A stretch of DNA of 64,000 nt from Bedellia somnulentella (GCA_963576735.1 OY755191.1:7531608-7595607); one strand, 5' to 3'. Shown: positions 42,500 through 54,350, counted from the first letter of the stretch. Notes: a model not told the origin generated them from the sequence alone. Made by a program: numbers and translations.

Positions 42500-42680
42500 A
42501 TAGATAGACATACTCACTCTGTTAGTTACCATTGAGGCAGGCAGAGACTATAGCCACTTTGTACGATCCTGGCAAACCTCTCTTGCTTCGTTTACATCCA
42601 TCAATCATTTAATACATGCTCTTCTATTCTTCATACTTCAAACAACTGCCTTTTCGTATTTAAATACCTAGCTTTAACTA
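42500..42680 (-). repeat. LINE ORF 3'-end fragment (family E)
   Basis: GAGGCAGGCAGAGACTATAG and CATACATGCTCTTCTATTCT on plus are the reverse complement of the family E LINE end. Confidence 0.5.
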
Positions 42681-43014
42681 GATCACAAGATCAGTAGTTT
42701 CAACAATGAGGAAAACTATAACACTTTTTACTATCATTAATTATATTCCGAGTACAACCTAGATCTTAACAAAAAAGCTTGACTTCGTGATCATACAAAG
42801 ATAAGTTTCAAAAAGTTATCAGAACTGTGTCGGTAGACTGTCACAATACGGTAAAACTAGTTTACTATGGCAGTGAACATTACACTGGCTAAGGGAACTT
42901 GGTTAGAATGACAGTTTCCCATATCTTCATTGATGCCTAAGTTCCCAGGCCATTCTCCTATTGGGCGTAAACATAACTGGCTTCATCTAAATAGATCAGT
43001 CTTTTCAAACATGA

Positions 43015-43220
43015 TATTAGTAGCCAGGACTTCAGAATAAAATAATACTCAGCTACTTTTCGAAGTTGTGTGGGGTTAAGATTGTAAAACTAAGGTTTTG
43101 GTGATGGGTCTCTAACGGCATCACCCAAAAATCACATAAGAGGCCCCAATATCCTTAGCCGCCGTAAACCCATGAGAAGAAAGGAGGTAATGCTATTATA
43201 AGCCGACACTACACAGCTAC
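43015..43220 (-). repeat. SINE-like family B copy
   Basis: GATGGGTCTCTAACGGCATC and the GCCGACACTACACAGC end identify it; the 3' part is degraded. Confidence 0.65.
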
Positions 43221-43684
43221 CAACATTATTAGCCTTTGATATCTCTTTCTAAAATTGACTGAATTCCATCCACTTTATTTAACCAATCCAAATTAACATT
43301 ACACTCACATTACTACGAAGTAGTTTTAAAAGTTTACTTACTACTAACGCCATTTTACCCGCTTATTGATAAGTTATTAAAATAAGTCAAACATTATAAT
43401 ATAAGCTAGGATTTAGGTGTATAGCGTAGGTTAAATATAACAACAACCTAATAATTACCGTGGGTGTCGTAGGAGTCGACTTAGGACGCAAAGCGATCCG
43501 ATGATTCAATCTGTTCCTCACGAAAATTCCAAAAAACCAAGTCAATGGCAATAAAATCTTCTTAAGCTGTTGAAGGAAAAGGTGTTGAAGTTATAGCAGG
43601 GGCTCTTCTTCCCTAAGAATCCTACCTTACCTAACCCAACCTGAGGTGTAAATGGTTGTGCTATACAAATCGGCTCTACATAAA

Positions 43685-43875
43685 ATACATACATATACTC
43701 ATGGCTAAAAATCCCTAGAAAGGGTAGCCAGAGCTTCACAATAAGAAATTCGTCACCCACTATTAGAAGTTGAGTAGGAAAAATCACTTAAAAATCCCCA
43801 ACACCTTTAGCCGCCTCTTACACCCACGGGTAGAAATGTGGTTGTGCTATTCTAAGCCGACACTACACAGCAACT
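43685..43875 (-). repeat. SINE-like family B copy
   Basis: ATACATACATATACTCATGG through GGGTAGCCAGAGCTTCA to GCCGACACTACACAGC, with an internal deletion. Confidence 0.7.
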
Positions 43876-44361
43876 AGATTTCTTTTCTAATAAAATCAAT
43901 AACCTTGAATCTGTGGTGGGAGTAAATGACCACAATGCATATTAATTGTGGCGTGTACCGATACTGAATATTTAGCGATTCGCTTAAGTGGACGCACGCA
44001 GCTTGCAGCGTAACACAGTTCTGGCTTGAGTAGAAAAACTTCTGTTACGATCTAACGTGTAATCATCGTGTGCTTCCACCTCATATGTCATAAGACTAAT
44101 CAGTATACATTTTAATCTTTTTTTTATTTATAAAAATATTTATTTCATATCCATATTGCGGTAATACTGAACAATCAAATTCGCCATATTTAAAATAGTA
44201 TAATAAGCATAACATGCCAATTAAAAGAGCAAAGATTTCAAGATTCAATAGTTTTTTTTTTGTAATTTGGGGAACGTCATGATGTAGAATTGAATACAAA
44301 TATATTTAAATAAAACATTAAGGGGCTACATTATTTTAATAAGATAAGCTAATCATTTTAC

Positions 44362-44512
44362 GGCGATAGGCCTGCCTCCTATCACGTGAGTTCACTGTCC
44401 AAGCAAAACGTGGGTCCTCTGAACACTAGGTGACAATGTACCGTGATGTTCAGAAGTATTAGTCCTGTGCCGACCCCTCCGAGGATATACGGCTTGAACG
44501 TTTCGAGTTTGT
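44362..44512 (+). repeat. SINE family A 3' fragment
   Basis: CGGCGATAGGCCTGCCTCCT to CGGCTTGAACGTTTC; head and middle are missing. Confidence 0.65.
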
Positions 44513-44868
44513 TAATCATTTTACTGTCGAATCAAAAGGTAACTAAGCAGGTTCCATAAGAACTATACGACATTTAATTTATTTTATTTTATTCAAGTTT
44601 TATTATGATTTTTTATTTTTTATAGTTAGAAATCGCTGGTTAACCTTGGTCTTGACCTTCACACCGTTTTCAAATTTGTAAACTAATTATTTCAAACGCG
44701 AGACTCGGTTTATTAATTGCTGATTATGGTTAGGCTGCGTAACATATTGACTAGCTGTGAAACTGTGAATTGACAGCTTAGAATAAAAATTAAAGAAACA
44801 AGGCATTTCTGTATTTTTTATTCGCTCTGCGTGGGTTACATAAAATGTTTTTATTATGGGGTATTAAC

Positions 44869-45279
44869 CACTGACCTCCATTATACTATATAAGTACGCT
44901 GGACTAATATAGGCCGGGTGACAGTGAGGCGATTTGATTTTCGCCATTTTGGCGCTTACGGCAGCAGTGAAGGAACAAGGAACTAATAAAAGAGATGGGA
45001 CAGTAAGATAAAATATATCGATAAAATGTTTCTGCTTAAAGGAAAGGCTAAGTTTTTATCGAAACGAAACTTGACTGCACTATTGATTTATAATTGTTTC
45101 TAAAAACCATAGATATATTATGCTTTATGGTAAAAAAAACACTGGCCATTTTGCAGTTTACGTCGTATTTAGTTCCTCGTTCCTTCATTGGGGGCGCTTC
45201 AAATTGGCACAGTAAATAGCTGTCATTTTGATACATATCGTTAGTCCAGCGTACTTATATAGTATAATGGAGGTCAGTG
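44869..45279. mobile_element. MITE with perfect 39-bp TIRs and 9-bp target duplication
   Basis: 44869-44907 and 45241-45279 are exact reverse complements (CACTGACCTCCATTATACTA...). The element is flanked by GGTATTAAC at 44860-44868 and 45280-45288. The inverted similarity continues inward in patches (AAGGAACAAGGAACTAA at about 44967 against TTAGTTCCTCGTTCCTT). 411 bp, non-coding. A 9-bp duplication fits the Mutator superfamily best. Confidence 0.85.
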
Positions 45280-45297
45280 GGTATTAACTCAACGACA

Positions 45298-45345
45298 TAT
45301 TTAATATTATATAATACACATATGTGAATTATATAATATTAAATA
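45298..45345. repeat. Short AT palindrome
   Basis: ATTTAATATTATATAAT is followed after 12 nt by ATTATATAATATTAAAT, immediately right of the MITE. Confidence 0.6.
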
Positions 45346-45396
45346 ACACCCAAAACTAAGAAACTATTCTATATGCGCATCACATTAATGTTGCTT

Positions 45397-45468
45397 TTAG
45401 CGGGGATCGAACCCGCAACCTCCAGATCGAGAAGCTAGTCACCTATCCACTAGGCCATGGTTGTCATA
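45397..45468 (-). repeat. tRNA-derived SINE head with good A and B boxes
   Basis: The minus strand reads TGGCCTAGTGGATAGG (box A) and GCGGGTTCGATCCCCGC (T arm, box B). The anticodon arm does not fold well and the acceptor stem does not pair, so it is scored as tRNA-derived repeat. Confidence 0.45.
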
Positions 45469-46157
45469 TCTTGTATTAGGTGATCAGATCTAAAGATTCA
45501 AAGTTGTAGCGATTTTTAACCGATTTCAAAAGAAGGAGGAGGTTATCAATTCGGCGAAACATGTTTTAATATCCAAATGATTGTAATTTTAAAGTTTTGG
45601 CTACCACGTTTTGGGTAGGTAGTTAGATAGGCAGGCCATTGCTTAGATATGTGATACGCAACGTTTTCACCAACAATTTCTTAGTTCCTCATTTGAAGAA
45701 GAAGTGCATGCTGTACGGCATTGCTGAAACCAAAACTATGCATTTAGGAGGCTCTATTTCGGTTCAAATTTATGTGTATTAAGTTGATAATCATCAATCA
45801 TCAAGAACTAAAACTTTATTCAATTGTTACATTGTAAGTATACTGACTTACTCCTAGCTTCATTACCATTTTTAATAGTGCTTAACCGAGATTTTTTTAT
45901 CATTCACTTTCGTTCTTAATCTAGGCGAGTTTTATTTATGAGCTAGTTTTTTCTTTCCAATGGCTACAATGTAGTGAATAAAAATGTGTTCTTTCTAACC
46001 ATTCCGACCATTTGGTTTTTAATAATCGCATATCTAGGTCTGCTTTACTGGCGAAAAAGATAGAAAGGAATTATTAATTATAATTGATAATTTCTTAACA
46101 TCGTTATGTAGAAATTATAGACTGAATTAATATAAATAAAGAATACTGGCAGCCATT

Positions 46158-46293
46158 GACACGGTAGCTCAATTGGCAGAGCGACGGGGGCGTATACCCG
46201 AGGTCGCGGGTTCGATTCCCGCCTGTGTCGAAAATTTTCTTTCCTTTATTTATTCTTTATTTATTAGTAATAATCCCCACATGAGGTTTTCAT
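46158..46293 (+). repeat. tRNA-like SINE (family C), complete
   Basis: 46158-46229 folds into a tRNA-like shape: acceptor GACACGG/CTGTGTC, D stem GCTC/GAGC, T arm CGCGGGTTCGATTCCCGC. The anticodon stem has only 3-4 pairs around GCGTATA. The conserved tail is TTTCTTTCCTTTATTTATTC, then TAATAATCCCCACATGAGG. Five copies or fragments occur in the window, which argues for a SINE. Confidence 0.65.
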
Positions 46294-46387
46294 GAACAAA
46301 AAAGATTTAAATTATGAATTAATATAGTTCACTTCAGCTTTCAATTCTTGGTTCGATAAGGTAAGGCATTTATTGGTCTTTCGGTTA

Positions 46388-46569
46388 AGAGCTTATTCCA
46401 TTACACTTTGTCGTTGCTGAATTCAGACGTCCTTCGAAGTTACTGCCGCAGACGCTTATTATTCCACTACACAAATTTCAGTTCTAGCGTTCTGAACGTT
46501 ATTCCACTAGTCTGAATTCAGATTCTGTGGCTTTCAGACGTCTTCATTCAGACAAATGGAATAAGCTCT
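46388..46569. mobile_element. Harbinger-like MITE, TTA target duplication
   Basis: Terminal inverted repeats AGAGCTTATTCCATT at both ends, flanked by TTA (46385-46387, 46570-46572). 182 bp. A sister copy is at 58160-58353. Confidence 0.75.
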
Positions 46570-46924
46570 TTACTTGCGTTTTTAGTTTCATCCCTCAACT
46601 TGTCACAAAAGTGCCTAATGAATTCTTAAGCTTTGCCTTCCCTTTTTTGATATTCATAAGCCGTAAGTATATGAATGTAGGTGGCAAATCATAATCGACC
46701 ACCTTATCGGGATACCTTTTTAAACATTTTGCATTAGAACAAAACATAAGCACATATTTATATTAAAACAATCTACACAAATGATTTACAATGACATTTT
46801 TTAAATATTACACTCTTAAAAAATACATGTAAAACTATTGAGTCCAATAATTTTACCTAGTTACTTTATTGTAGGTAAGAAAGATTAAACGCCTACGATT
46901 TATAGACGTAACTACGCAAGAAGT

Positions 46925-47172
46925 ACATACATACATATACTCACGGCTATAAATCCCTTAACGGGGTAGCCAGACCTATGGAATAAAAAATTCCATAGCC
47001 ACTTTTGGAAGTTGATTGGGGAAAAGATGGTAATAATTAAAGGTTTTGGTGACGGGTCTCCAACCACATCGCCCAAAAATCACTTAAAAAGCCCCTATAC
47101 CCTAAGTCGGCTCTTCCGATCACCCACGGGTAGAAATGGGGTAGTGTTATTCTAAGCCGACAATTCACGGCA
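46925..47172 (-). repeat. SINE-like family B, full length
   Basis: ACATACATACATATACTCACGG tail side, GGGGTAGCCAGACC, GCATCGCCCAA-like middle, and the GCCGACAATTCACGGC end. Confidence 0.8.
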
Positions 47173-47179
47173 CACAACA

Positions 47180-50100
47180 AGTAATAAGTAATTAAATGTT
47201 AATGCATATTTATAATTATATAGGTTATTCATGAATGAATTTCGCTTGGTTAGCTAACTAAGCGTAATAAAGACGCAATCGATCAAAGAATAGAACCGCA
47301 CGATAAGCATATTCAGGTAGAGTTCGACTCATATTTCAATTCTAGGAATAGTTTTCGCAATATAATTATCGTTTAATAAGGTAAAAACATTATATTTAAT
47401 AAGTTATATATCATTACGGCTTTCATTCTAATGTGGCTATCTGAATTTTAGTAGTATCAAATCCAGAGCTACTTTCGAAATGAGAAAGGAGAAGAAGGAT
47501 GGATCGGTTTCCATTTGCCTTCTCAACCGATGGCCTAAGGCTCGCCCGGCATGGTATTTTTTGTATTAATCCAAGTAAAAGCCTTGAAATTTCAGTTGTT
47601 TTAGAATAATACTATTTTAGTCAAGAACATAAAAAAAATAGTTAACAATATCTATGTCTTGTTATGAAGATTTATAATTAGAAATAAAGTGGATGTGACT
47701 TCTCAAATTATTCTTAGCCAATCACCGTTTCCAAAAAAACAGCGTTAGTGTTAACCCTATCAAACAAACATATATTTTTTGCAATTATCAGGCTGTCAAG
47801 CCATTCAGAAAGGGTAAAAAACAAGCCGAAAATGCATGTATCATAAATAGATTTTTTTAGTTGTATTAATTGGTCTTAACAGTAACAAATAAACAAAATT
47901 TAAAGGTTTTGTCCAAAACTGATCACGGAAGTATCGAAATAAAACAGACAATTAATAACCAATCTTTATGCAACGAAACGTTAACCTCGTCCATTTTAGG
48001 CGCTTGGTTAAAAAATAAGGCTTAAACAGGAATAATTTAAGATTATCAAACTAATAACAGATTCGATGGTCAATCGGCTCGTAACAATAACTGCCAACTG
48101 GCGACAAGGTATCGGTATCGCCACAATCGCCTTGAACTTGCGCGGGCCGATCCGTTCATTGTTGTCGATAATTTAAATCCAAATAGCGTTTAATTTTGGG
48201 TCAGTAGGAATAGTAACAACGACTATTTATGTGATTTGTTATATATTGTTTTGTTTTTAAACAGAATATATTTCAATGGGTTTAAAACTAAGATATATAA
48301 TCTTTGAACCCATTTTTTTAGAAACCTTATGAAAACATAAAAACACGCTTGAGTGATATAAAATACATATAACAGCTCAGATTGAATTAAAATTCACCTG
48401 AATGAATCCAAAACATTTGACACCTAAACGTGCGAGATACGAACAAATTCACGTCACCTCATCCATACACAACCTTTAAGCGGAAGTCTGAGAATCCCTG
48501 ACGGCAGTGTTAAATTTTGGCCTCGTCTCGCATCCTTATTAAAGGGTCGCCTTCGAGCATAGTGTTATAGTGACATATATCCACGCGGAGACCGGGCGGC
48601 CTTCGGGACGTAAAACGAATGAAGCTCGTGAGCCTGCTCCCAACCTTGAAGGGTCACTGCGGGGAAGCGCTGCCATAGCATATCATAATTATAAATAGGG
48701 TGCAAGTAGAGTCTAGCTTAAATTTCGAGCGTAGAATTGTAGCATAAATTGGAAGCCACAGTAAATGTGTCACATCTAGGTGTTTAAGAAAATACGGACT
48801 TAATGATGCATTTATAGTTGTAATTTCCATACTACATTAATTAATAGTACTTAGGTTAAGCCTACAGGAATCTGTAAGAATGAAGTCTTTTCAGATCGAA
48901 GTTGTAAATTGTACTTTAGACTAAGACATTATAATGTATTTAAGAGCTTATTATATTTTTGTGTATTTTATTTCAATGATGAATCATATCTTAGAAATAA
49001 TTAATGATATATAAGACTCCAATTGATTTAATTATGTTTAATTTATGTGGGAATCACGAACTTAGTTCACCTATATAAAATTCAGGGTCACCAGTTAATA
49101 CAGTATAACTTTAGTTGCTGTGAGGCCAACGTTGACCGATAACTATTTTTAGTGTTAATAAATAATATATGGTAATTTTTAACAGAAATTGGTCGTGTTC
49201 AGTGAGTTATTCTGAAAGAAAAGAGAATGGGGTTCGGTTAAAAACTCATGTTTTAATTAAGTTCATGAGCCGTAATTACAAGCATTTATACTGAATGTCA
49301 GTTCCTGTGCAACATTGTATATATTAGTAAGCATTTTTCAAAAGGTATTTATTTAGAAGTCTATTTCCTTTATCTTCACATTTATATGGTAAGGAAATAG
49401 TTTGAGCATTGATAAAGTTAGTCCCAAAGTAATAACGATATAATATTAATCATATTAATGACCAAGAAACAAACATTTATGTTAAATATTTTTTTTTCTA
49501 ATTGTGTTATTATTTTTTGTTAAGGAACAGGCAACACAACACATTAGGGCAAACATTTTTATGTTTTTTGTACAACAATGAGTGGTCGTGAAAATATATC
49601 ACCCTGCGTTAGATAGAAAGGTATTAAGCATAGATATTATAAATAAACGTATATATTTTTAATATATTTTCTGATAGGTATAAAGTTATATATTTTTAGT
49701 GACACACCATCAACTAGTAGTAGTTTTAATCTAACTTAAGTTTATTCCATTTTTAGTTCGTATTAATATAAATTAAAAAAATGGCCGCTATAATTAGCAA
49801 TGGGTTAATAAAATTTATATTAAGGTTACACAATTTTAATAACGAAACGTATGTTTTTTTATTAAAATAGAATAAGATTCAAAAATCCTTACCTGCGGTG
49901 GAATCCCACCAATGTTTTTTGTAATGAAATCTTTTTATCAATGGACCTTGGAAATGAGAAAAAAAACTAATTAGTATTTCAATTTAAGATTATTAACGTT
50001 CATTTTAGTTAGAAATATGGTACCCATATGTCACGATTACTATATGAAATAATATTTATAGTTGAAGCTACAGAGTCAATTTAAAAAGAATTACCCACAG

Positions 50101-50630
50101 CATATCTAAAACTAAAGATATATAAGAAGTTATACATATACATTTCACACTTCTACGTGTGATTTATACCGGTTAACATAATAGGTCACAAAAAACGGGC
50201 TAGTTTTAAATTGTTAAAGACAACTTCACAATAAAACTTTGCTTTTTATAAAAGAACATTTATGATTCCATTAATATATTTCCTTTTTAATAATGTCAGC
50301 GTCCACTTTTACTACGCTTCACTTCGCTCCCCTTTCAACCCTTTATAACACTCACTTGTCTTGCCTCATATTGTCGTCGATGAACATAACCGGAATCATT
50401 TCTATCGTGTTATAGAACGCAGACAGAAAATTTACATGAATTTGAATAAGTTCAAAGGAAACCAACTGTTTCTCTATAGAAATCTGTTTCGATGAAATCA
50501 AGCGTCTGTTGTGTGAGGTTTTTGGGTTTTTAGACCAAAGGGGCTGATCTCTGAGGACAAATGAGGGTCAACTCTGTAACGTATTAAATGTGCGTTATAT
50601 TCTAAGCTCGCTTTATTGTATACGAGAGGT
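47180..50630. other. Repeat-poor intronic block
   Basis: I find no family A, B, C or E repeat, MITE or Helitron end in about 3.4 kb. A GC-richer patch at 48500-48690 (CCACGCGGAGACCGGGCGGC, GAAGGGTCACTGCGGGGAAG) and another at 48095-48170 stand out from the AT-rich sequence. No ORF is convincing. Possible regulatory DNA of the P450 gene. Confidence 0.4.
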
Positions 50631-50639
50631 GTGCTCATG

Positions 50640-50870
50640 TTATACTGTGTATACTTTTCGTCGGTTTGTACGAATACACTGTCCCATGACTAAGTACAAC
50701 TCAGCCATGTTGGTTTCCTCTCGATGTTTTCCATCACTGTTAACAACCATGATACGTTAACCACACTTATATCTTTAGAAAGGACAAATTGGTGTAGGCC
50801 CGACCCAGGATTTGAACCCTCATCGTCTGCACGATAAGCGGAGTTCCACCCACTGAGCTATCACGGTCGG
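50640..50870 (-). repeat. SINE family A, 3'-truncated with head
   Basis: Contains GCCCGACCCAGGATTTGAAC (box B side) and ACTGAGCTATCACGGTC (box A side on minus); the 3' third is absent. Confidence 0.75.
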
Positions 50871-51150
50871 GTGTAGTATAAAATAAGTAGTAAGAAATAG
50901 CCAATCGCATTGCATCAGATCCTTAACTGACTAGCAATACTCATAGTACTATGCGATAACTATAAAAGTACATTTTCCTAATATATTACTCGTTTGTTGA
51001 ATGACGAATAAATTATAATTAGCTCGATATGATTGCGTTTGAGCAAGCCGCAAGACAAGTTGGGCTACTTAATGCAGCCAGAAATAGGTTAGCGTATGAA
51101 CTTACTGACCTGCTCTATATTAGTATGGAGAGATGGCAGATTTGATTGCC

Positions 51151-51196
51151 ATTTGTGTAGACGTATTATATATATATATATATATAATACGTCTAC

Positions 51197-51202
<6 letters not shown>
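51151..51202. repeat. Perfect 52-bp palindrome with (TA)n centre
   Basis: ATTTGTGTAGACGTATTATA at 51151 is exactly mirrored, ending ACGTCTACACAAAT at 51202, with a TA repeat centre. It is followed by an (AT)n tract to about 51235. Confidence 0.85.
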
Positions 51203-51236
<34 letters not shown>

Positions 51237-51241
<5 letters not shown>

Positions 51242-51468
51242 CACGGCTAAATCCCAAAAAGAGGTTACCAGAGCTTCAGAGCTAGAAACTCCTTAGCCTT
51301 GAAAATTGATAGGGGACCATATGGTAGAAATAAAGTATCGTTGGTGATGGGTCTCCAACAACATCGCCCAAAAACCATTTAAAAAAGCTCCATACCCTTA
51401 GACTTAAGACTAATCTTACGATACCCGTGGGTAGAACATTCTAAGCCGGAACTACACGGCAATATACG
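51237..51468 (-). repeat. SINE-like family B copy
   Basis: ATACACGGCTAAATCCCAAA through TCCAACAACATCGCCCAA to GCCGGAACTACACGGC. Confidence 0.75.
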
Positions 51469-51726
51469 GCGTAGACGTAACTAGGTTTATATTACCAACC
51501 AGTCGACCGTTCCGGGTTCGCACGGGTATTCAGAGTGTAAGTGTCCTGGACTGTTCTCATACACCGGCATAGAGGAAATAACTAAATAGGGCGGAAACTA
51601 AACGAAGTACTATTCAAAAAAAAAAACACCCGCTAAAAGCGACTTATCAAAATAAGTTGTCTATACACTCTCTTTGAATGAAAGGGAGGTATCTGTATTT
51701 TCTAAGATTTTTACGATTGCACATTA

Positions 51727-52310
51727 TAACTAAAACAACTATTGACTGACTGTGACTGACTGTGAGTGTGGTCTTTCATACATTTGTCAAACAAAGCGTA
51801 GTGTAGCTACTCGCGTAAAAGAACATATTGCTGATATGAAGAATAGGCGTCCTGGAAGATCTGCTTTGTGTGAACACACCTTCGATAAGCCAAACCACCA
51901 CATGCGTTTTGACAAACCTACAATTCTAGCAAAAGAGAATTGTTTGATACCTGGTATGATACGCGAATCTATTGAAATAAAGAAACATCCAAACTTCAAT
52001 AGAGATGATGGTTGGCAATTACCACCTGCTTGGGACCCAATCACAAGCACAACTAAGCAAGGGAAGAACACTAACTAGCAAGACTCCAGATAACATTAGC
52101 TCTTTTTCTACATAGCAAATATGAAACGCAAATGTAACTTAAATTTGTGAAGGTAGGTAGTATTAATAATTTTATAATAATGTATAATGACAAATAACAC
52201 TTCAGTCTTCCCGTGACCATGATAACTGAAAAGTTTTCGAAACGTCGGGCTTTAACAACAATGTAATAACACGCGATTAAAATATCCGAAAATCAATAGT
52301 TGTTTTAATT
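51727..52310 (+). pseudogene. Penelope-like element, GIY-YIG endonuclease part and 3' flank
   Basis: The frame 51752-52078 gives CGLSYICQTKRSVATRVKEH (GIY-YIG core; the YIG Gly is Cys), GRSALCEHTFDKPNHH and IEIKKHPNFNRDDGWQLPPA. These are hallmarks of Penelope-like elements, whose RT would lie upstream but is missing. AAAACAACTATTGA occurs at both ends (51729; inverted at 52290). The 3' flank matches 37495-37700 inverted. Confidence 0.85.
52226..52250 (+). other. Possible hammerhead-ribozyme remnant in the Penelope 3' flank
   Basis: CTGA, a short AAAGTTTTC, then CGAAACGTCGGGC resembles the CTGANGA...GAAAC-GTC core known from Penelope terminal regions, but the conserved G8-A9 and a clear stem II are missing. 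Probably inactive, or a coincidence. Confidence 0.25.
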
Positions 52311-52319
52311 ATAATTGTA

Positions 52320-52960
52320 TCTCTCTTTTCCATTATAATTTCATACCCTTATACAAAGTGATGAGTTGATGACTTTCTAGACCGAAGCGTCTACGATTGA
52401 GGAGCTATGATTCAGAAAATTTACCGTCCGATAGATGAAAAAGATAAGGCGAAAATAAGGGATTCTTGCTGACAACAAAATCCTTTAAAATAAATATCTA
52501 AATAAAAAGGCAAGCTGCTATAAAAATGTGATGCGATATTTCTATAAATATATATTAGAAGATATTCTATTTGTGGATACACGTGTAAAATAACTAATAG
52601 TGTCAGCTATGATATTTGTTTACTATGACGCCACTAATTATTACATATAGAAGGCAATTAACCCATTTCTTGGATGTTGATTAGAGATTTCAATACTGTA
52701 GTTCTAATATCAACTATTTTATTATGGCTGAAATAATGGCGTTATCGACTATTTTCTAGAAAAATGACTCACACAAGACACCTACTTACAATGACAACGA
52801 CATAAGTTTTTTTTTAAATATAACTACAGAAATATAATTGAACTTATAGCTACTTATGTAATAAAATCTTAAAAATAAAATAAATAAATAATAATATATA
52901 CTAAATGTGAATAGAAATTGAACTTATTCGAGTTATTTAAAGAATGATACACGACGAATA
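52320..52960. other. Intronic, nothing recognised
   Basis: AT-rich sequence without ORF or repeat signal. Confidence 0.3.
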
Positions 52961-53019
52961 CCATCACCAACTACCTTTTTTTAAATATTTTAACTAACTT
53001 ATTTCCAAATAGAATATTA

Positions 53020-53172
53020 CTTCCCCATTTCATTCTGTGGGTGTTCCTAAGAGGCCACTTAGAGTATTGGAGCTTTTAAGTCTATTGTTCAACTTCCAAA
53101 AGTGGCTGAGAAACTTCTTTCTTAAGCTGTTGCTACCCCTTCTAGGGATTTATAGCCTTGAGTAAATAAATA
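53020..53172 (+). repeat. SINE-like family B, degraded
   Basis: CTTCCAAAAGTGGCTGAGAA and TTCTAGGGATTTATAGCC identify the 3' half. Confidence 0.6.
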
Positions 53173-53189
53173 TAGTATATAAGTATATG

Positions 53190-53562
53190 TTATGTAAGGT
53201 TGTTTGATAGAGTGAAAAAAAAGAGTAGATTTGAAATATGACGTAGTATGCAAGATAGAAAAAGGAATGTTGAGGTTGTTTGGGCACACAGAGAGGATGG
53301 ATGAAAATAAAGTAGCGGAAGAGATTTATAAAGCCAAGTGAATGGGATTGTTAGTAGAGGATGGACTCGTAAAACGTTTCTGGACCAAATAGAAAACGTT
53401 CTTATAAAAGCGGGGGTCCGAAGTGAGGAGAATAAAAGAGCATGTATGAGAATAATAATGAATGTAAGGGAAGCAAGAGAGGTTTGTCAAGATCGTACTA
53501 AGTGGCAATCGATAGCCTCTGCCTACCCCAATAGGAATAATGGCCGTGAGTATAAGTAAGTA
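53190..53562 (+). pseudogene. LINE ORF C-terminus (family E)
   Basis: The plus frame reads VCKIEKGMLRLFGHTERMDE then, after a stop, GWTRKTFLDQIENVLIKAG, RACMRIIMNVREAREVCQ and DRTKWQSIASAYPN. The L-R-x-F-G-H-x-E-R-M and DRTKW motifs are typical C-terminal signatures of lepidopteran non-LTR ORFs. The best preserved of six or seven fragments in the window. Confidence 0.75.
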
Positions 53563-53664
53563 AATAAATGTATGCATGTAATTTTCCAAAGCGTCTCAGG
53601 ATTTTTTAAATCGAATCGAATCAAATTAATTATCTATTATAGATTTTGGGATTTATAGTAAGTA

Positions 53665-53912
53665 GTGCCGTGTATTGCCGTCTTAGAATGTCACTACCCC
53701 TTTCTACTCACGGGTGTCGTAAGAAGTGACTTAAGGTATGGCACTTTTTTAAGTGGTTTTAGGCGGTGCGGTTGCAGACCCACCACCAACGAACGATACT
53801 TTACTTTTACCATTTTGTCTCCTATCAACTTCCAATTGTGGCTGAGGAGTTTCTAGCTCTAAAGCTCTGGCTACCCATTTTCGGGATTTAATGGCCTTGA
53901 GTATAAATTTTG
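53665..53912 (+). repeat. SINE-like family B copy
   Basis: Starts TGCCGTGTATTGCCGTCTTA; contains CTTCCAATTGTGGCTGAGGA. Confidence 0.75.
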
Positions 53913-54350
53913 CTAGCAACTAACGTATTTTAATCATTGTTTTCTGTTTCGCAATCATGTTTTGCTTATGAAGAGGTGTATTGTCATATCAAATAGTGGA
54001 AACATTCGTTTAATTTATAATACCTATACTTTGACTGGTGATTTGTCTCGATTTTGTTCAAATATAACAGAATGCTATCAAATATTACAGAATGCTATCA
54101 AATATTATAGAATGGTAATAAGACAAAATCCTTGTACATATGTCTGGTCGCTATGTCTTAATTCATGCTAAAAAGTCAGTGTTTTATTAAGAAAATATAG
54201 TATGGGATAAATTTTCCCGTCTGATTTTTGAAATCCAAATGTAACAATTAAAACATATATATTGTAGTTTAACAAAAAACTGCTGTAAATTTTTAGAAGT
54301 TCCAAATATAGCTTTGTATCTCTTCTAAACATTATAAAAAAGAAACTTAA

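Noticed and set aside
45397..45468. tRNA gene on the minus strand
   Set aside because: Excellent A and B boxes, but no acceptor stem and no proper anticodon loop.
46158..46229. Functional tRNA gene
   Set aside because: Acceptor, D and T arms pair, but the anticodon stem has only 3-4 pairs and the same sequence plus tail recurs at least five times; a SINE head is more likely.
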